Below, piece after piece: positions 43,956-50,997 of a stretch of DNA of 64,000 bases (position 1 is its first letter; each line of letters begins with the position of its first letter). Both the position numbers and the translations under genes were made by a program. The stretch comes from Intestinimonas massiliensis (ex Afouda et al. 2020) (GTDB lineage Bacteria > Bacillota > Clostridia > Oscillospirales > Oscillospiraceae), in the NCBI RefSeq assembly GCF_900626285.1, contig NZ_LR131147.1, forward strand, positions 2,059,367 through 2,123,366. Direction: 5' to 3'. Under the pieces are notes generated by a model, which was not told where the DNA came from, made no database searches, and was given only the letters and a program-made list of their open reading frames with translations.

Positions 43956-45821
43956 ATGGCGCGTCTGGAATCTCTGCTGGCGTGGGGCGGCATCAAGCGG
44001 GACGTCCTCTTCCTGGTCCTGTCCGGTCTGGCCCTGGCGGCCAGCATCTTTGATCTGCTCCCCCTCCCCTTTGATCCGGCCTGGGTGGCCATTGTGCTGT
44101 GCGGCATTCCCATCCTGCTGGAGGCCTTCATCGGCCTGGTCACCGCCTTTGACATCAAGGCCGACCTGCTGGTGTCCATTGCCCTGGTGGCCTCGGTGTG
44201 CATCGGGGAGGACTTTGCCGCCGGAGAGGTGGCCTTTATCATGCAGCTGGGGGCTCTGCTGGAGGAGCTGACGGTGGCCCGTGCCCGGGCGGGCATCGAG
44301 AAGCTGGTCAAACTCACCCCCCGCACCGCCCGGCGGATCACGGCGGCGGGAGAGGAGATCATCCCCGCCCAGCAGGTGCGGGTGGGGGACCTGCTGCGGG
44401 TGCTTCCGGGGGAGACAGTGCCGGTGGACGGCGTGGTGCGGGCCGGACAGACCGCCATTGACCAGGCGGTGATGACCGGGGAATCCCTGCCGGTGGACAA
44501 GGGCCCCGGGGACCCGGTGTCTAGCGGCACGGTGAACCAGTTCGGCTCCTTTGACATGACGGCGGAAAAGGTGGGGGAGGACAGCTCCATCCAGCGGATG
44601 ATCCGGCTGGTCCAGTCCGCCGACGCGGGCAAGGCCAAGATCGTGGGGCTGGCCGACCGGTGGGCCACCTGGATCGTGGTCATCGCCCTGTCGGCCGCCG
44701 CCCTCACCTGGCTGTTCACCGGGGAGATTATCCGGGCGGTGACCATTCTGGTGGTGTTCTGCCCCTGCGCCCTGGTGCTGGCCACCCCCACCGCCATTAT
44801 GGCGGCCATCGGCAATGCCACCCGCCGCGGCTTTCTGGTGCGGGAGGGGGACGCCCTGGAGCGGCTGGCCCTGGTGGGGCGGGCGGCCTTTGACAAGACG
44901 GGCACCCTGACCCAGGGTGTGCCTCGGGTGACCCGGATTATCTCTTGCCACCCCCAGTGGCCGGAGGATAAGCTCTTTGCCGCCGCCGCGGGAGCGGAGG
45001 AGCGCTCAGAGCACCCTCTGGGCAAAGCGGTGGTGCGCTACTGTAAGGAACGAGGGCTGGCGATTCCGGAGGCGACGGACTTCCGGATGCGCCCCGGCCG
45101 GGGCGTGGAGGCCTGGGTAAACGGCGCGCATCTGCTGGCGGGCAACGCCGCCCTGCTGGAAGAGGCGGGGGTGCCCCTGACCCCGGCGGCGGAGCAGGCC
45201 GCCCGGACCTGTCAGGAGGAGGGATGCACTGTCATCTATCTGGCCTCCGGCGGAGCGGTGGCGGGCCTGCTGGCCCTGGCAGACACCCTGCGCGCTGACG
45301 CCGCCGAAACGGTGGCCCGGGTGCGGCAGGCGGGGGTGGAGCCGGTGCTCCTCACCGGCGACCATGAGAACGCCGCCCGGCACATCGCGGCCCAGCTGGG
45401 CATCACCCAGGTACAGGCGGGCTGTCTGCCGGAGGACAAGCTGGACTGGATTTCCCGCAGCCAGGCGGAGGGGGTGCCGGTGTGCATGGTGGGGGACGGG
45501 GTAAACGACGCACCCGCCCTGAAAAAGGCCATGGTGGGCATTGCCATGGGGGGCGTGGGCAGCGACATCGCCGTGGATGCCGCCGACATCGCCCTGGTCA
45601 GCGACGACATCAGCCAGCTGCCCCACCTGCTGGGCCTGGCCCGGCGGATGATGACCACCATCAAGGTCAACCTGACCTTCTCCATGGCGCTGAACTTTGC
45701 TGCTATCGCCCTGGCCATCACCGGGGTGCTGAACCCGGTGGTGGGCGCCCTGGTCCACAACGCCGGCTCGGTGGCTGTTATCGTCAACTCCGCCCTGCTG
45801 CTGGCCTGGCGCCGGAAGTGA
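43956..45821 (+). CDS. Heavy-metal P1B-type ATPase
   Basis: A metal-exporting P-type ATPase of 621 aa without an N-terminal metal-binding domain. It has TGES in VMTGESLPVDKG, the helix-4 metal site CPC in VVFCPCALVLATPTA, the phosphorylated Asp in FDKTGTLT, the N-domain HP dipeptide in SEHPLGKA, TGDHE and GDGVNDAPAL. The last helices read NFAAIALAITG and HNAGSVAVIVNSALLL, not the classic copper (YN...N/MSS) or zinc forms, so the metal is uncertain. The CsoR-type operators suggest copper or a similar soft metal. I start at ATG 43956, 7 nt after AAGGAGG; ATG 43950 is too close. Confidence 0.93.
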   Translation: MARLESLLAWGGIKRDVLFLVLSGLALAASIFDLLPLPFDPAWVAIVLCGIPILLEAFIGLVTAFDIKADLLVSIALVASVCIGEDFAAGEVAFIMQLGALLEELTVARARAGIEKLVKLTPRTARRITAAGEEIIPAQQVRVGDLLRVLPGETVPVDGVVRAGQTAIDQAVMTGESLPVDKGPGDPVSSGTVNQFGSFDMTAEKVGEDSSIQRMIRLVQSADAGKAKIVGLADRWATWIVVIALSAAALTWLFTGEIIRAVTILVVFCPCALVLATPTAIMAAIGNATRRGFLVREGDALERLALVGRAAFDKTGTLTQGVPRVTRIISCHPQWPEDKLFAAAAGAEERSEHPLGKAVVRYCKERGLAIPEATDFRMRPGRGVEAWVNGAHLLAGNAALLEEAGVPLTPAAEQAARTCQEEGCTVIYLASGGAVAGLLALADTLRADAAETVARVRQAGVEPVLLTGDHENAARHIAAQLGITQVQAGCLPEDKLDWISRSQAEGVPVCMVGDGVNDAPALKKAMVGIAMGGVGSDIAVDAADIALVSDDISQLPHLLGLARRMMTTIKVNLTFSMALNFAAIALAITGVLNPVVGALVHNAGSVAVIVNSALLLAWRRK

Positions 45822-45880
45822 CAAAGGACAGGGGTGTTTTTTGGCCGGATTTTGGTATCGTATTCGAAGAAGTTGTGTGA

Positions 45881-45886
45881 TATAAT
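45881..45886 (+). promoter_or_regulatory. Extended -10 promoter candidate
   Basis: TGATATAAT, an extended -10 with a perfect TATAAT (45881-45886) but no clear -35, just ahead of the structured segment at 45891-45967. Confidence 0.4.
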
Positions 45887-45890
45887 AACC

Positions 45891-45967
45891 GCGGAGCGGG
45901 CCTGCGGGACCGCTCCGCAGGTGCTCTGACCGCAGTTATGAGACTGCCGCCCTGCGCGGCGGTCTTT
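45891..45967 (+). ncRNA. Candidate small structured RNA
   Basis: A short segment with a perfect 9-bp hairpin GCGGAGCGG/CCGCTCCGC (45891-45899, 45910-45918), a 22-nt single-stranded linker and a strong terminator (45941-45970). The candidate promoter at 45881 would make a transcript of about 75 nt. It matches no RNA family I recognise. It may equally be the untranslated end and terminator of the P1B-ATPase mRNA. Confidence 0.3.
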
Positions 45968-45970
45968 TTT
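45941..45970 (+). terminator. Rho-independent terminator
   Basis: A 10-bp stem AGACTGCCGC/GCGGCGGTCT (one T-G pair) with a 5-nt loop and T6, downstream of the P1B-ATPase gene. Confidence 0.88.
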
Positions 45971-46003
45971 ATTCCGATTTTTTATTTTCGCCGATTTTAC
46001 GTC

Positions 46004-46027
46004 AACTTTTTCACCGGCCCTTCCGTC
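46004..46027 (+). promoter_or_regulatory. ECF-type promoter before the ThrE genes
   Basis: TCAACTTTTT, 10 bp, then TCCGTCT: AAC at 46004-46006 and CGTC at 46024-46027, separated by 17 bp. It is identical in both half-sites and in spacing to the promoter of the ECF sigma gene at 49543. Confidence 0.6.
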
Positions 46028-46071
46028 TGTGGGATAGCTCCCCGCCCGCTGCCCGGAAAGGAGGCCGTTTT

Positions 46072-46155
46072 GTGGGTTCGGAAAGGGTGTGCTCTGTTTG
46101 GAGCTTGACTATAACAAGCTGCTTTGCCTGGTCAGCGAAATGGGCTACCGGCTGA
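46072..46155 (+). CDS. Out-of-frame upstream ORF of the ThrE gene
   Basis: A 27-codon ORF that starts at GTG 46072, 7 nt after AAAGGAGG, the best ribosome binding site of this region, and ends at 46155 inside the ThrE gene in another frame. The peptide (begins MGSERVCSVW) is not recognisable. It may be a regulatory leader ORF or a chance reading of the Shine-Dalgarno sequence. Confidence 0.3.
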   Translation: MGSERVCSVWSLTITSCFAWSAKWATG

Positions 46156-46871
46156 TGGAGAGCGGCGCGGAGATCTACCGGGTGGAGGAATCCATCCGCC
46201 GGCTGCTCCAGGCCTATGGGGTGGATCAGGGAGAAGTCTTTGCCATCCCCAACTGCATCATCATCAGCCTGACCTCCCCCAAGGGGGAACCTCTGACCCA
46301 GATCCGGCGGATGCCCGCCCACGGCACCGACATCTACCTGTTGGAGCAGTATAACGGCCTGTGCCGCTCCCTGTGCAGGCAGGCGCCTCCCTTTGACGAG
46401 GCGCTGGAGCAGATGGAGCAGATCCAGCGGAATCACCGGGTGTATCCGCTGTGGATCCAGCTGCTGGCCTATTTCCTGGGCTGCGGCATGTTCTCCCTGT
46501 TTTACGGCGGCTCTCCGCTGGACGGCGTGTGCGGCGGAGTGTGCGGAGTGGTCATCGGGCTGTGCCTCACCATCACCTCCCGGCTGGGGGCCAACCTGTT
46601 CTTCAAGACCGTGGCGGGCGGAGCCGCCTCCGCCCTGGCGGCAGTGATCCTCACCAGCCTGGGCGTGGGGGAGAAAATAGACCTTATCATCATCGGCGCC
46701 CTGATGGCCCTGGTGCCCGGCATCGCCATCACCAACGCCATGCGGGACATCATGGCCGGCGACATGGTGGCGGGCATCAGCAAGGGGGCGGAGGCCCTGC
46801 TCATCGGGGCGGCCATCGCCCTGGGCACCGCCCTGTCCCTGGGCCTGACCCGGATGTTTATGGGAGGTTAA
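46098..46871 (+). CDS. Threonine/serine exporter, N-terminal subunit (ThrE_N)
   Basis: The N-terminal half of a split ThrE-type amino acid exporter, about 257 aa. A cytoplasmic hydrolase-like part (VSEMGYRLMESGAEIYRVEESIRRL, FAIPNCIIISL) is typical of ThrE_N, followed by five TM helices (LGCGMFSLFYGG, GGVCGVVIGLCL, IDLIIIGALMALVPGIAITNAMRDIMAGD). I prefer TTG 46098 (about 10 nt after GGAAAGGG); GTG 46089 is also in frame. It is followed after 1 bp by the C-terminal subunit. An ECF-type promoter lies upstream. Confidence 0.88.
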   Translation: MELDYNKLLCLVSEMGYRLMESGAEIYRVEESIRRLLQAYGVDQGEVFAIPNCIIISLTSPKGEPLTQIRRMPAHGTDIYLLEQYNGLCRSLCRQAPPFDEALEQMEQIQRNHRVYPLWIQLLAYFLGCGMFSLFYGGSPLDGVCGGVCGVVIGLCLTITSRLGANLFFKTVAGGAASALAAVILTSLGVGEKIDLIIIGALMALVPGIAITNAMRDIMAGDMVAGISKGAEALLIGAAIALGTALSLGLTRMFMGG

Positions 46872-46872
46872 G

Positions 46873-47352
46873 ATGGACGAGCTGACCTATTACCTTCCCT
46901 GCATCTGGGCCTTCCTGGCCTGCATCGGGTTCTCCCTGCTGTTCAACATCCACGGCGTGGGCATGTTCATCTGCGCCGGCGGCGGGGCCCTGGGCTGGCT
47001 GTGCTACCTGCTCACCGCCCCTCTGGTCCACAGCGATATCATCCAGTCCTTTTTTGCCGCTCTGGTCATCTCCGCCTGGTCGGAGCTGATGGCCCGGCTG
47101 CGGAAATGTCCGGTGACCAGCTATCTGCTGGTGGCGCTCTTCCCCCTGGTACCTGGCGGCGGCATCTACTACACCATGGAGTACGCCATGAGCGGAGAGA
47201 CCTCTCTGTTCCTCTCCTCCCTGCTCCACACTCTGGGCCTGGCGGGCGCGCTGGCCACCGGAGTGCTGATGGTATCCTCCCTGATGCGGCTGTTTACCGT
47301 CTCTCAGGAGAAGCACCGCGCCCAAGAGGAGAAACCGCATGGCAAACTTTGA
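46873..47352 (+). CDS. Threonine/serine exporter, C-terminal subunit (ThrE_C)
   Basis: A 159-aa membrane protein with five TM helices, the ThrE_2/DUF3815 partner (FSLLFNIHGVGMFICAGGGALGW, VISAWSELMARLRKCPVTSYLLVALFPLVPGGGIYYTM). The PGGGIYYTM motif is a family hallmark. Together with the preceding protein it makes a complete exporter. The start codon lies 1 bp after the preceding stop. Confidence 0.9.
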   Translation: MDELTYYLPCIWAFLACIGFSLLFNIHGVGMFICAGGGALGWLCYLLTAPLVHSDIIQSFFAALVISAWSELMARLRKCPVTSYLLVALFPLVPGGGIYYTMEYAMSGETSLFLSSLLHTLGLAGALATGVLMVSSLMRLFTVSQEKHRAQEEKPHGKL

Positions 47353-48040
47353 TTTTATTTTGTTTGACGCGGACAACACGCTGTTCGACTTTGACAGGGC
47401 GGAGCATGAGGCTCTTCGGGGCGTGCTGGAGGCCAGAGGCTACCCCTTCAACAACCATACCCGGGACCTGTACCTGTCCATCAACCGGGAGCTGTGGGCC
47501 CGGCTGGACCGGGGCGAGGTCACCCAGTCCTGGCTGGTGGTGGAGCGGTTCGCCGCCTTCACCCGGGCCATGGGCGGCTCCGACGACCCGGTGGAATTCA
47601 ACCGGGACTACCTGGACCGGCTGGCTCAGGGCTCCTTCCTGCTGCCCGGCGCGGAGGAGCTGTGCCGCCATCTGGCGCCCCACTGTACTTTGGCCATCAT
47701 CACCAACGGCGTGGCCCGCGCCCAGCGGGGCCGGTTTGCCCGCTCCCCCCTGGCCGGGGTCATCCCCCATCTGTTCATCTCTGAAGAGGTAGGTGCCTCC
47801 AAGCCCTCCCCCGCCTTTTTTGAGCCGGTGCTCCGGCAGCTGGGAAGCCCTTCCAGGGCGCGTGTCCTGGTGGTGGGGGACAACGTGGCCACCGACATCC
47901 GGGGCGGGCTGGACTGCGGCCTGCCCACCGCCTGGTACAACCCCGGCCATCTGCCCAACGCCACCCCCTGGACCCCCAGGTGGGAAGTGGCATCCTATCC
48001 TCAGCTGGAGGACCTGATCCTGGGTCCTGCCTCTCCATGA
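47339..48040 (+). CDS. HAD hydrolase, YjjG/YfnB type
   Basis: A 233-aa haloacid-dehalogenase-fold phosphatase with motif I DADNTLFDFD (10-19), motif II ITNGV, Lys in motif III GASKPSPAFF and motif IV VVGDNVATDI. The closest pattern is YjjG/YfnB, nucleotide 5'-phosphatases that clean up non-canonical pyrimidine monophosphates. It starts 14 bp inside the ThrE_C gene and is therefore part of that operon. Confidence 0.9.
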   Translation: MANFDFILFDADNTLFDFDRAEHEALRGVLEARGYPFNNHTRDLYLSINRELWARLDRGEVTQSWLVVERFAAFTRAMGGSDDPVEFNRDYLDRLAQGSFLLPGAEELCRHLAPHCTLAIITNGVARAQRGRFARSPLAGVIPHLFISEEVGASKPSPAFFEPVLRQLGSPSRARVLVVGDNVATDIRGGLDCGLPTAWYNPGHLPNATPWTPRWEVASYPQLEDLILGPASP

Positions 48041-48074
48041 TACATAGAATATAGAAAAACGAGGTGTCTTACCC

Positions 48075-49016
48075 TTGTCCTCTTCTCAATACCGACCCAA
48101 ACGGGTATATCAGGAGCGGCGGAAGCGGCGTCCGCCCCTTCTTCCCCTGATCGTCGCCGCCATCGCGGTGTGCCTGGCCCTTATCATCATTCCCACTCTG
48201 GGTCAGTCGCCGGAGGAATCTCCCGCGGCGGACAACCGGTCCGCCCCTCCTGCGGCCGAGACAGCCACGCCTGCTCCCACCCCCACGCCTACTCCCACAC
48301 CTACCCCTACGCCCACACCTACTCCGGAGCCCACCCCCGTGGCCTTTGACTTTACCCAGCCCGCTCCCGCCGGCGAGGCGGTGGAGATGGACTACTTCTC
48401 CGACGCGCTGTTCATCGGCGATTCCCGCACCGACGGCCTGCGGCTGTACAGCGGCATCAAGGGGGCCAGCTTCTACTGCTACAAGGGCCTGACCATCTTC
48501 GAGATGGACACCAAGAAGGTCATTGAGCTGAACGGCGGCAAATATACCGTGTCGGAGGCCCTGGCCAAGGGTCCCCAGTACAAGAAGATCTATGTCTCCC
48601 TGGGCGTCAACGAGCTGGGCTACTACAACGACGATTCCTTCCACAAGACCTTTGGCGCTTTTCTGGAAAAAATCCGGGAGCTGCAGCCCGATGCCATCAT
48701 CTATCTGGAGAATCTGGTGCCGGTGAATCCGGAGAAGTGCAAGGCCAATGATCAGGCCTATTATGTCAATAATGACCGGGTGGCGGCCTACAACGCCATC
48801 TACCCCCAGCTGGCCCAGGAGGAACATGTGGTACTCCTGGACGTGGCCGGGGCCCTCAGCGATGAAAACGGCATCCTGCCCGCCGACGCCACGGTGGACG
48901 GGGTCCATTTCACAAAAGCCTGGTATCAAAAATGGCTGGCCTTCCTGATGGAGCACACCGTGGATCCGGAGGTGTACCAAGCCGGGATCGCCGCCGCGGA
49001 AGGAGCAAATACATAA
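48075..49016 (+). CDS. Membrane-anchored SGNH/GDSL hydrolase
   Basis: A 313-aa cell-surface esterase-like protein. After a basic N-terminus (RRKRRP) there is one TM helix (about 25-43), a low-complexity Pro-Thr repeat linker (about 65-88), and an SGNH domain with the nucleophile block FIGDSRTDG, GVNELG and the catalytic Asp/His block DGVHFTKAWY. Such enzymes often acetylate, deacetylate or otherwise edit wall glycans. It starts at TTG 48075, 8 nt after ACGAGGTG. Its stop overlaps the next gene (TAATG). Confidence 0.85.
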   Translation: MSSSQYRPKRVYQERRKRRPPLLPLIVAAIAVCLALIIIPTLGQSPEESPAADNRSAPPAAETATPAPTPTPTPTPTPTPTPTPEPTPVAFDFTQPAPAGEAVEMDYFSDALFIGDSRTDGLRLYSGIKGASFYCYKGLTIFEMDTKKVIELNGGKYTVSEALAKGPQYKKIYVSLGVNELGYYNDDSFHKTFGAFLEKIRELQPDAIIYLENLVPVNPEKCKANDQAYYVNNDRVAAYNAIYPQLAQEEHVVLLDVAGALSDENGILPADATVDGVHFTKAWYQKWLAFLMEHTVDPEVYQAGIAAAEGANT

Positions 49017-49495
49017 TGATGAAACACGTTCTCACCCGCATGGTCCCCGCCGTTCTGGTGCTCTGTCTGGCCCTCACTGCCTGCGGCAGCAAGGATACCG
49101 GCAGCACCGGCTATGACCCCGCCGCCACCGCCCAGGCCCTGCTGGACAGCGGCGCCTTTACCGACACCCTGGAGGAGGTGGACAAGGACACCGCCGCCAT
49201 GCTCTACGGTGTGGAGGCCGACAGCATCACCGACTGCGCCTGCTATACCTCCCTGTCCGCCGGCGCCGAGGAGATCGCGGTGCTCACCATGGCGGACGCC
49301 GACAGCGCCAAGGCCGCCATGGACGGTCTGGAGGCCCGGGTGGCTGACCAGAAGGCGGTGCTGGAGAGCTATCAGCCCGACGAGGTGAGCAAGCTGGACA
49401 AGGCCATTCTCACCCAGTCCGGCAGCACGGTGGTGCTGGTGGTGGCCGCCGATGCGGACAAGGCCCAGTCCACTCTGGACAGTCTGAGCAAGTAA
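49016..49495 (+). CDS. DUF4358-like lipoprotein
   Basis: A 159-aa lipoprotein with a signal peptide ending in the lipobox LTAC (Cys at about 23) and a small domain resembling DUF4358 (LLDSGAFTDTLEEVD, LYGVEADSITDCACYTSLSAGAEEIAVLTM). A similar domain forms the C-terminus of the stalk-domain protein at 16458. AAGGAG lies 10 nt before ATG 49016, which overlaps the SGNH stop. Function unknown. Confidence 0.8.
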   Translation: MMKHVLTRMVPAVLVLCLALTACGSKDTGSTGYDPAATAQALLDSGAFTDTLEEVDKDTAAMLYGVEADSITDCACYTSLSAGAEEIAVLTMADADSAKAAMDGLEARVADQKAVLESYQPDEVSKLDKAILTQSGSTVVLVVAADADKAQSTLDSLSK

Positions 49496-49501
49496 ATACC
49501 C

Positions 49502-49526
49502 CGGCGGGACCCGCAAGGTCCCGCCG
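49502..49526 (+). terminator. Hairpin after the DUF4358 gene
   Basis: A 10-bp stem CGGCGGGACC/GGTCCCGCCG with a 5-nt loop, followed by ATTTCTT; a moderate terminator just before the ECF sigma promoter. Confidence 0.65.
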
Positions 49527-49542
49527 ATTTCTTCTCCCCATC

Positions 49543-49566
49543 AACTTTTTGCCTTTCCCATCCGTC
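49543..49566 (+). promoter_or_regulatory. Autoregulatory ECF promoter
   Basis: TCAACTTTTT, 10 bp, then TCCGTCT: AAC 49543-49545 and CGTC 49563-49566, 17 bp between. The form matches SigV/SigM-class promoters and lies 34 bp before the sigma gene start, as expected for autoregulation. Confidence 0.65.
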
Positions 49567-49599
49567 TAAGAATCAGAACCAGGAAGGAGCGCTCCCATC

Positions 49600-50097
49600 T
49601 TGGACCAGACCACCCACCAGCGGCTCACCGAGTATATCGTGGCCCACCAGGAGGATTTTTACCGCCTGGCGTACAGCTATGTCAAAAATCGGGATGCCGC
49701 CCTGGATGTGGTGCAGGAGAGCATCGTGAAGGCCCTGTCCAAGTCGGACTCCCTCCGCAATCCGGAGTTTCTGAAAACCTGGTTCTACCGGATTTTGCTC
49801 AATGAGAGCATGAACTACTACCGGCACAACCGGCGGCTGGTGTCTCTGGAGGACAGCGGCCTGCCGGACACCCCTGCGCCCCAGGGTGACCACGCCGCCC
49901 GGCTGGACCTCCGGGCCGCCATCGACCGGCTGGAGCCCCGGGAGCAGGCCATCATCCGCCTGCGCTTCTTCCAGGACATGAAGCTGGAGGAGATCGCTCA
50001 GGTGACCGAAACCAACCTGAACACCGTGAAATCCCGGCTGTACAAGAGCCTGCGCCGGCTGCGGGAGCTGACGGGAGAGGAGTATTCCTATGAATGA
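49600..50097 (+). CDS. ECF RNA polymerase sigma factor (SigV-like)
   Basis: A 165-aa ECF sigma factor. Region 2 (DFYRLAYSYVKNRDAALDVVQESIVKAL) and region 4 (LEPREQAIIRLRFFQDMKLEEIAQVTETNLNTVKSRLYKSLRRLR) are complete, and the protein closely fits the SigV subgroup. It starts at TTG 49600, about 10 nt after AGGAAGGAG. Its stop overlaps the anti-sigma gene by 8 bp, so the two are made together and the anti-sigma holds it inactive. The upstream AAC...CGTCT promoter is probably its own target. Confidence 0.93.
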   Translation: MDQTTHQRLTEYIVAHQEDFYRLAYSYVKNRDAALDVVQESIVKALSKSDSLRNPEFLKTWFYRILLNESMNYYRHNRRLVSLEDSGLPDTPAPQGDHAARLDLRAAIDRLEPREQAIIRLRFFQDMKLEEIAQVTETNLNTVKSRLYKSLRRLRELTGEEYSYE

Positions 50098-50950
50098 CCC
50101 ATGGAAAGAGGCACGGACCGCCTATGAACAGACCCCCATTCCGGAGGAACTGGAATTTGCGGTGGCCAGCGCCATACGCTCGGGCAACCGGCGGCGGAAC
50201 CGCCGGCGGGCCGTCCGCCGGAGCCTGACCGCCGCTCTGGCAAGCTGCGCCTGCTTTGTGCTGCTGGTCAACGCCAGTCCCACCTTTGCCCAGGCGGTGT
50301 CCAACGTGCCGGTGCTGGGCAGTCTGGCCCGGGTGTTCACCGTGACGGAGTACACCGTGGAGGACCGGGAGCACCTCATCGACGTGCGCCTGCCCGCCCT
50401 GGAGCTGGAGGGGGCCACCGATCTGGAGCAGCGGATCAACACCGAGATCCAGAGCCGCATCGACCAGGTGCTTCAGGAGGCGGAGGACCGGGCCCGGGAG
50501 ACCAAGGCCGCCTTTGTGGCCACCGGCGGGGACCCGGACGAGTTCATGCCCATTATGATCAGCGTGGACTATGAGATCAAGTGCCAGACCGACCAGTACC
50601 TCTCCTTCATTATTACCAAGACCGAGACCCTGGCCAGCGCCTATACCGAGTACTACGCCTACAACATCGACCTGCAGGCTGGGAAGGAGCTGACCCTGAA
50701 AGACGTGCTGGGCCCCGACTATATGGAGATCGCCAATGAGGCGGTGCGGGAGGGGATCGCCCAGCGCTCCCAGGACCCGGACAACGTCTATTTTGAGCCG
50801 GGTGAGGGGGGCTTTGAATCCATCTCGGAGGATCAGACCTTCTACCTGAACCAGGCGGGCAACGCCGTGGTGGTCTTTGAGAAATATGAGATCGCCCCCG
50901 GCTATATGGGCATGCAGGAATTTGAGATCCCGCTGCCCGAAGCGCAGTGA
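50090..50950 (+). CDS. RsiV-like anti-sigma factor
   Basis: A 286-aa membrane protein. Residues 1-43 are cytoplasmic and basic, one TM helix spans about 44-62, and the outside part starts with NVPVLGSLARVFT and contains DUF4163/DUF3298-like sequence (IDVRLPALELEG, LSFIITKTETLASAYTEYYAYNIDLQAGKELTLKDVLG, FEKYEIAPGYMG). This is the layout of RsiV, which in Bacillus and Clostridioides difficile binds lysozyme and is then cleaved to free SigV. Whether this protein binds lysozyme is inferred. A strong terminator follows. Confidence 0.85.
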   Translation: MNDPWKEARTAYEQTPIPEELEFAVASAIRSGNRRRNRRRAVRRSLTAALASCACFVLLVNASPTFAQAVSNVPVLGSLARVFTVTEYTVEDREHLIDVRLPALELEGATDLEQRINTEIQSRIDQVLQEAEDRARETKAAFVATGGDPDEFMPIMISVDYEIKCQTDQYLSFIITKTETLASAYTEYYAYNIDLQAGKELTLKDVLGPDYMEIANEAVREGIAQRSQDPDNVYFEPGEGGFESISEDQTFYLNQAGNAVVVFEKYEIAPGYMGMQEFEIPLPEAQ

Positions 50951-50960
50951 CGGACACACA

Positions 50961-50992
50961 AAAAAGGAGACGGCTGACGCCGTCTCCTTTTT
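50961..50992. terminator. Convergent terminator
   Basis: A 14-bp stem AAAAAGGAGACGGC/GCCGTCTCCTTTTT with a 4-nt loop; it serves the anti-sigma gene and, on the other strand, the GH13 gene ending at 50998. Confidence 0.94.
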
Positions 50993-50997
50993 CATAT

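Noticed and set aside
45891..45967. A known riboswitch or tRNA
   Set aside because: No conserved core of a metal, fluoride, guanidine or other riboswitch that I know could be matched, and the arms do not make a cloverleaf.
48256..48345. A CRISPR-like repeat array
   Set aside because: The repetition is a hexanucleotide-scale Pro-Thr coding pattern inside one gene; no 25-40 bp repeats with unique spacers are present here or elsewhere in the window.
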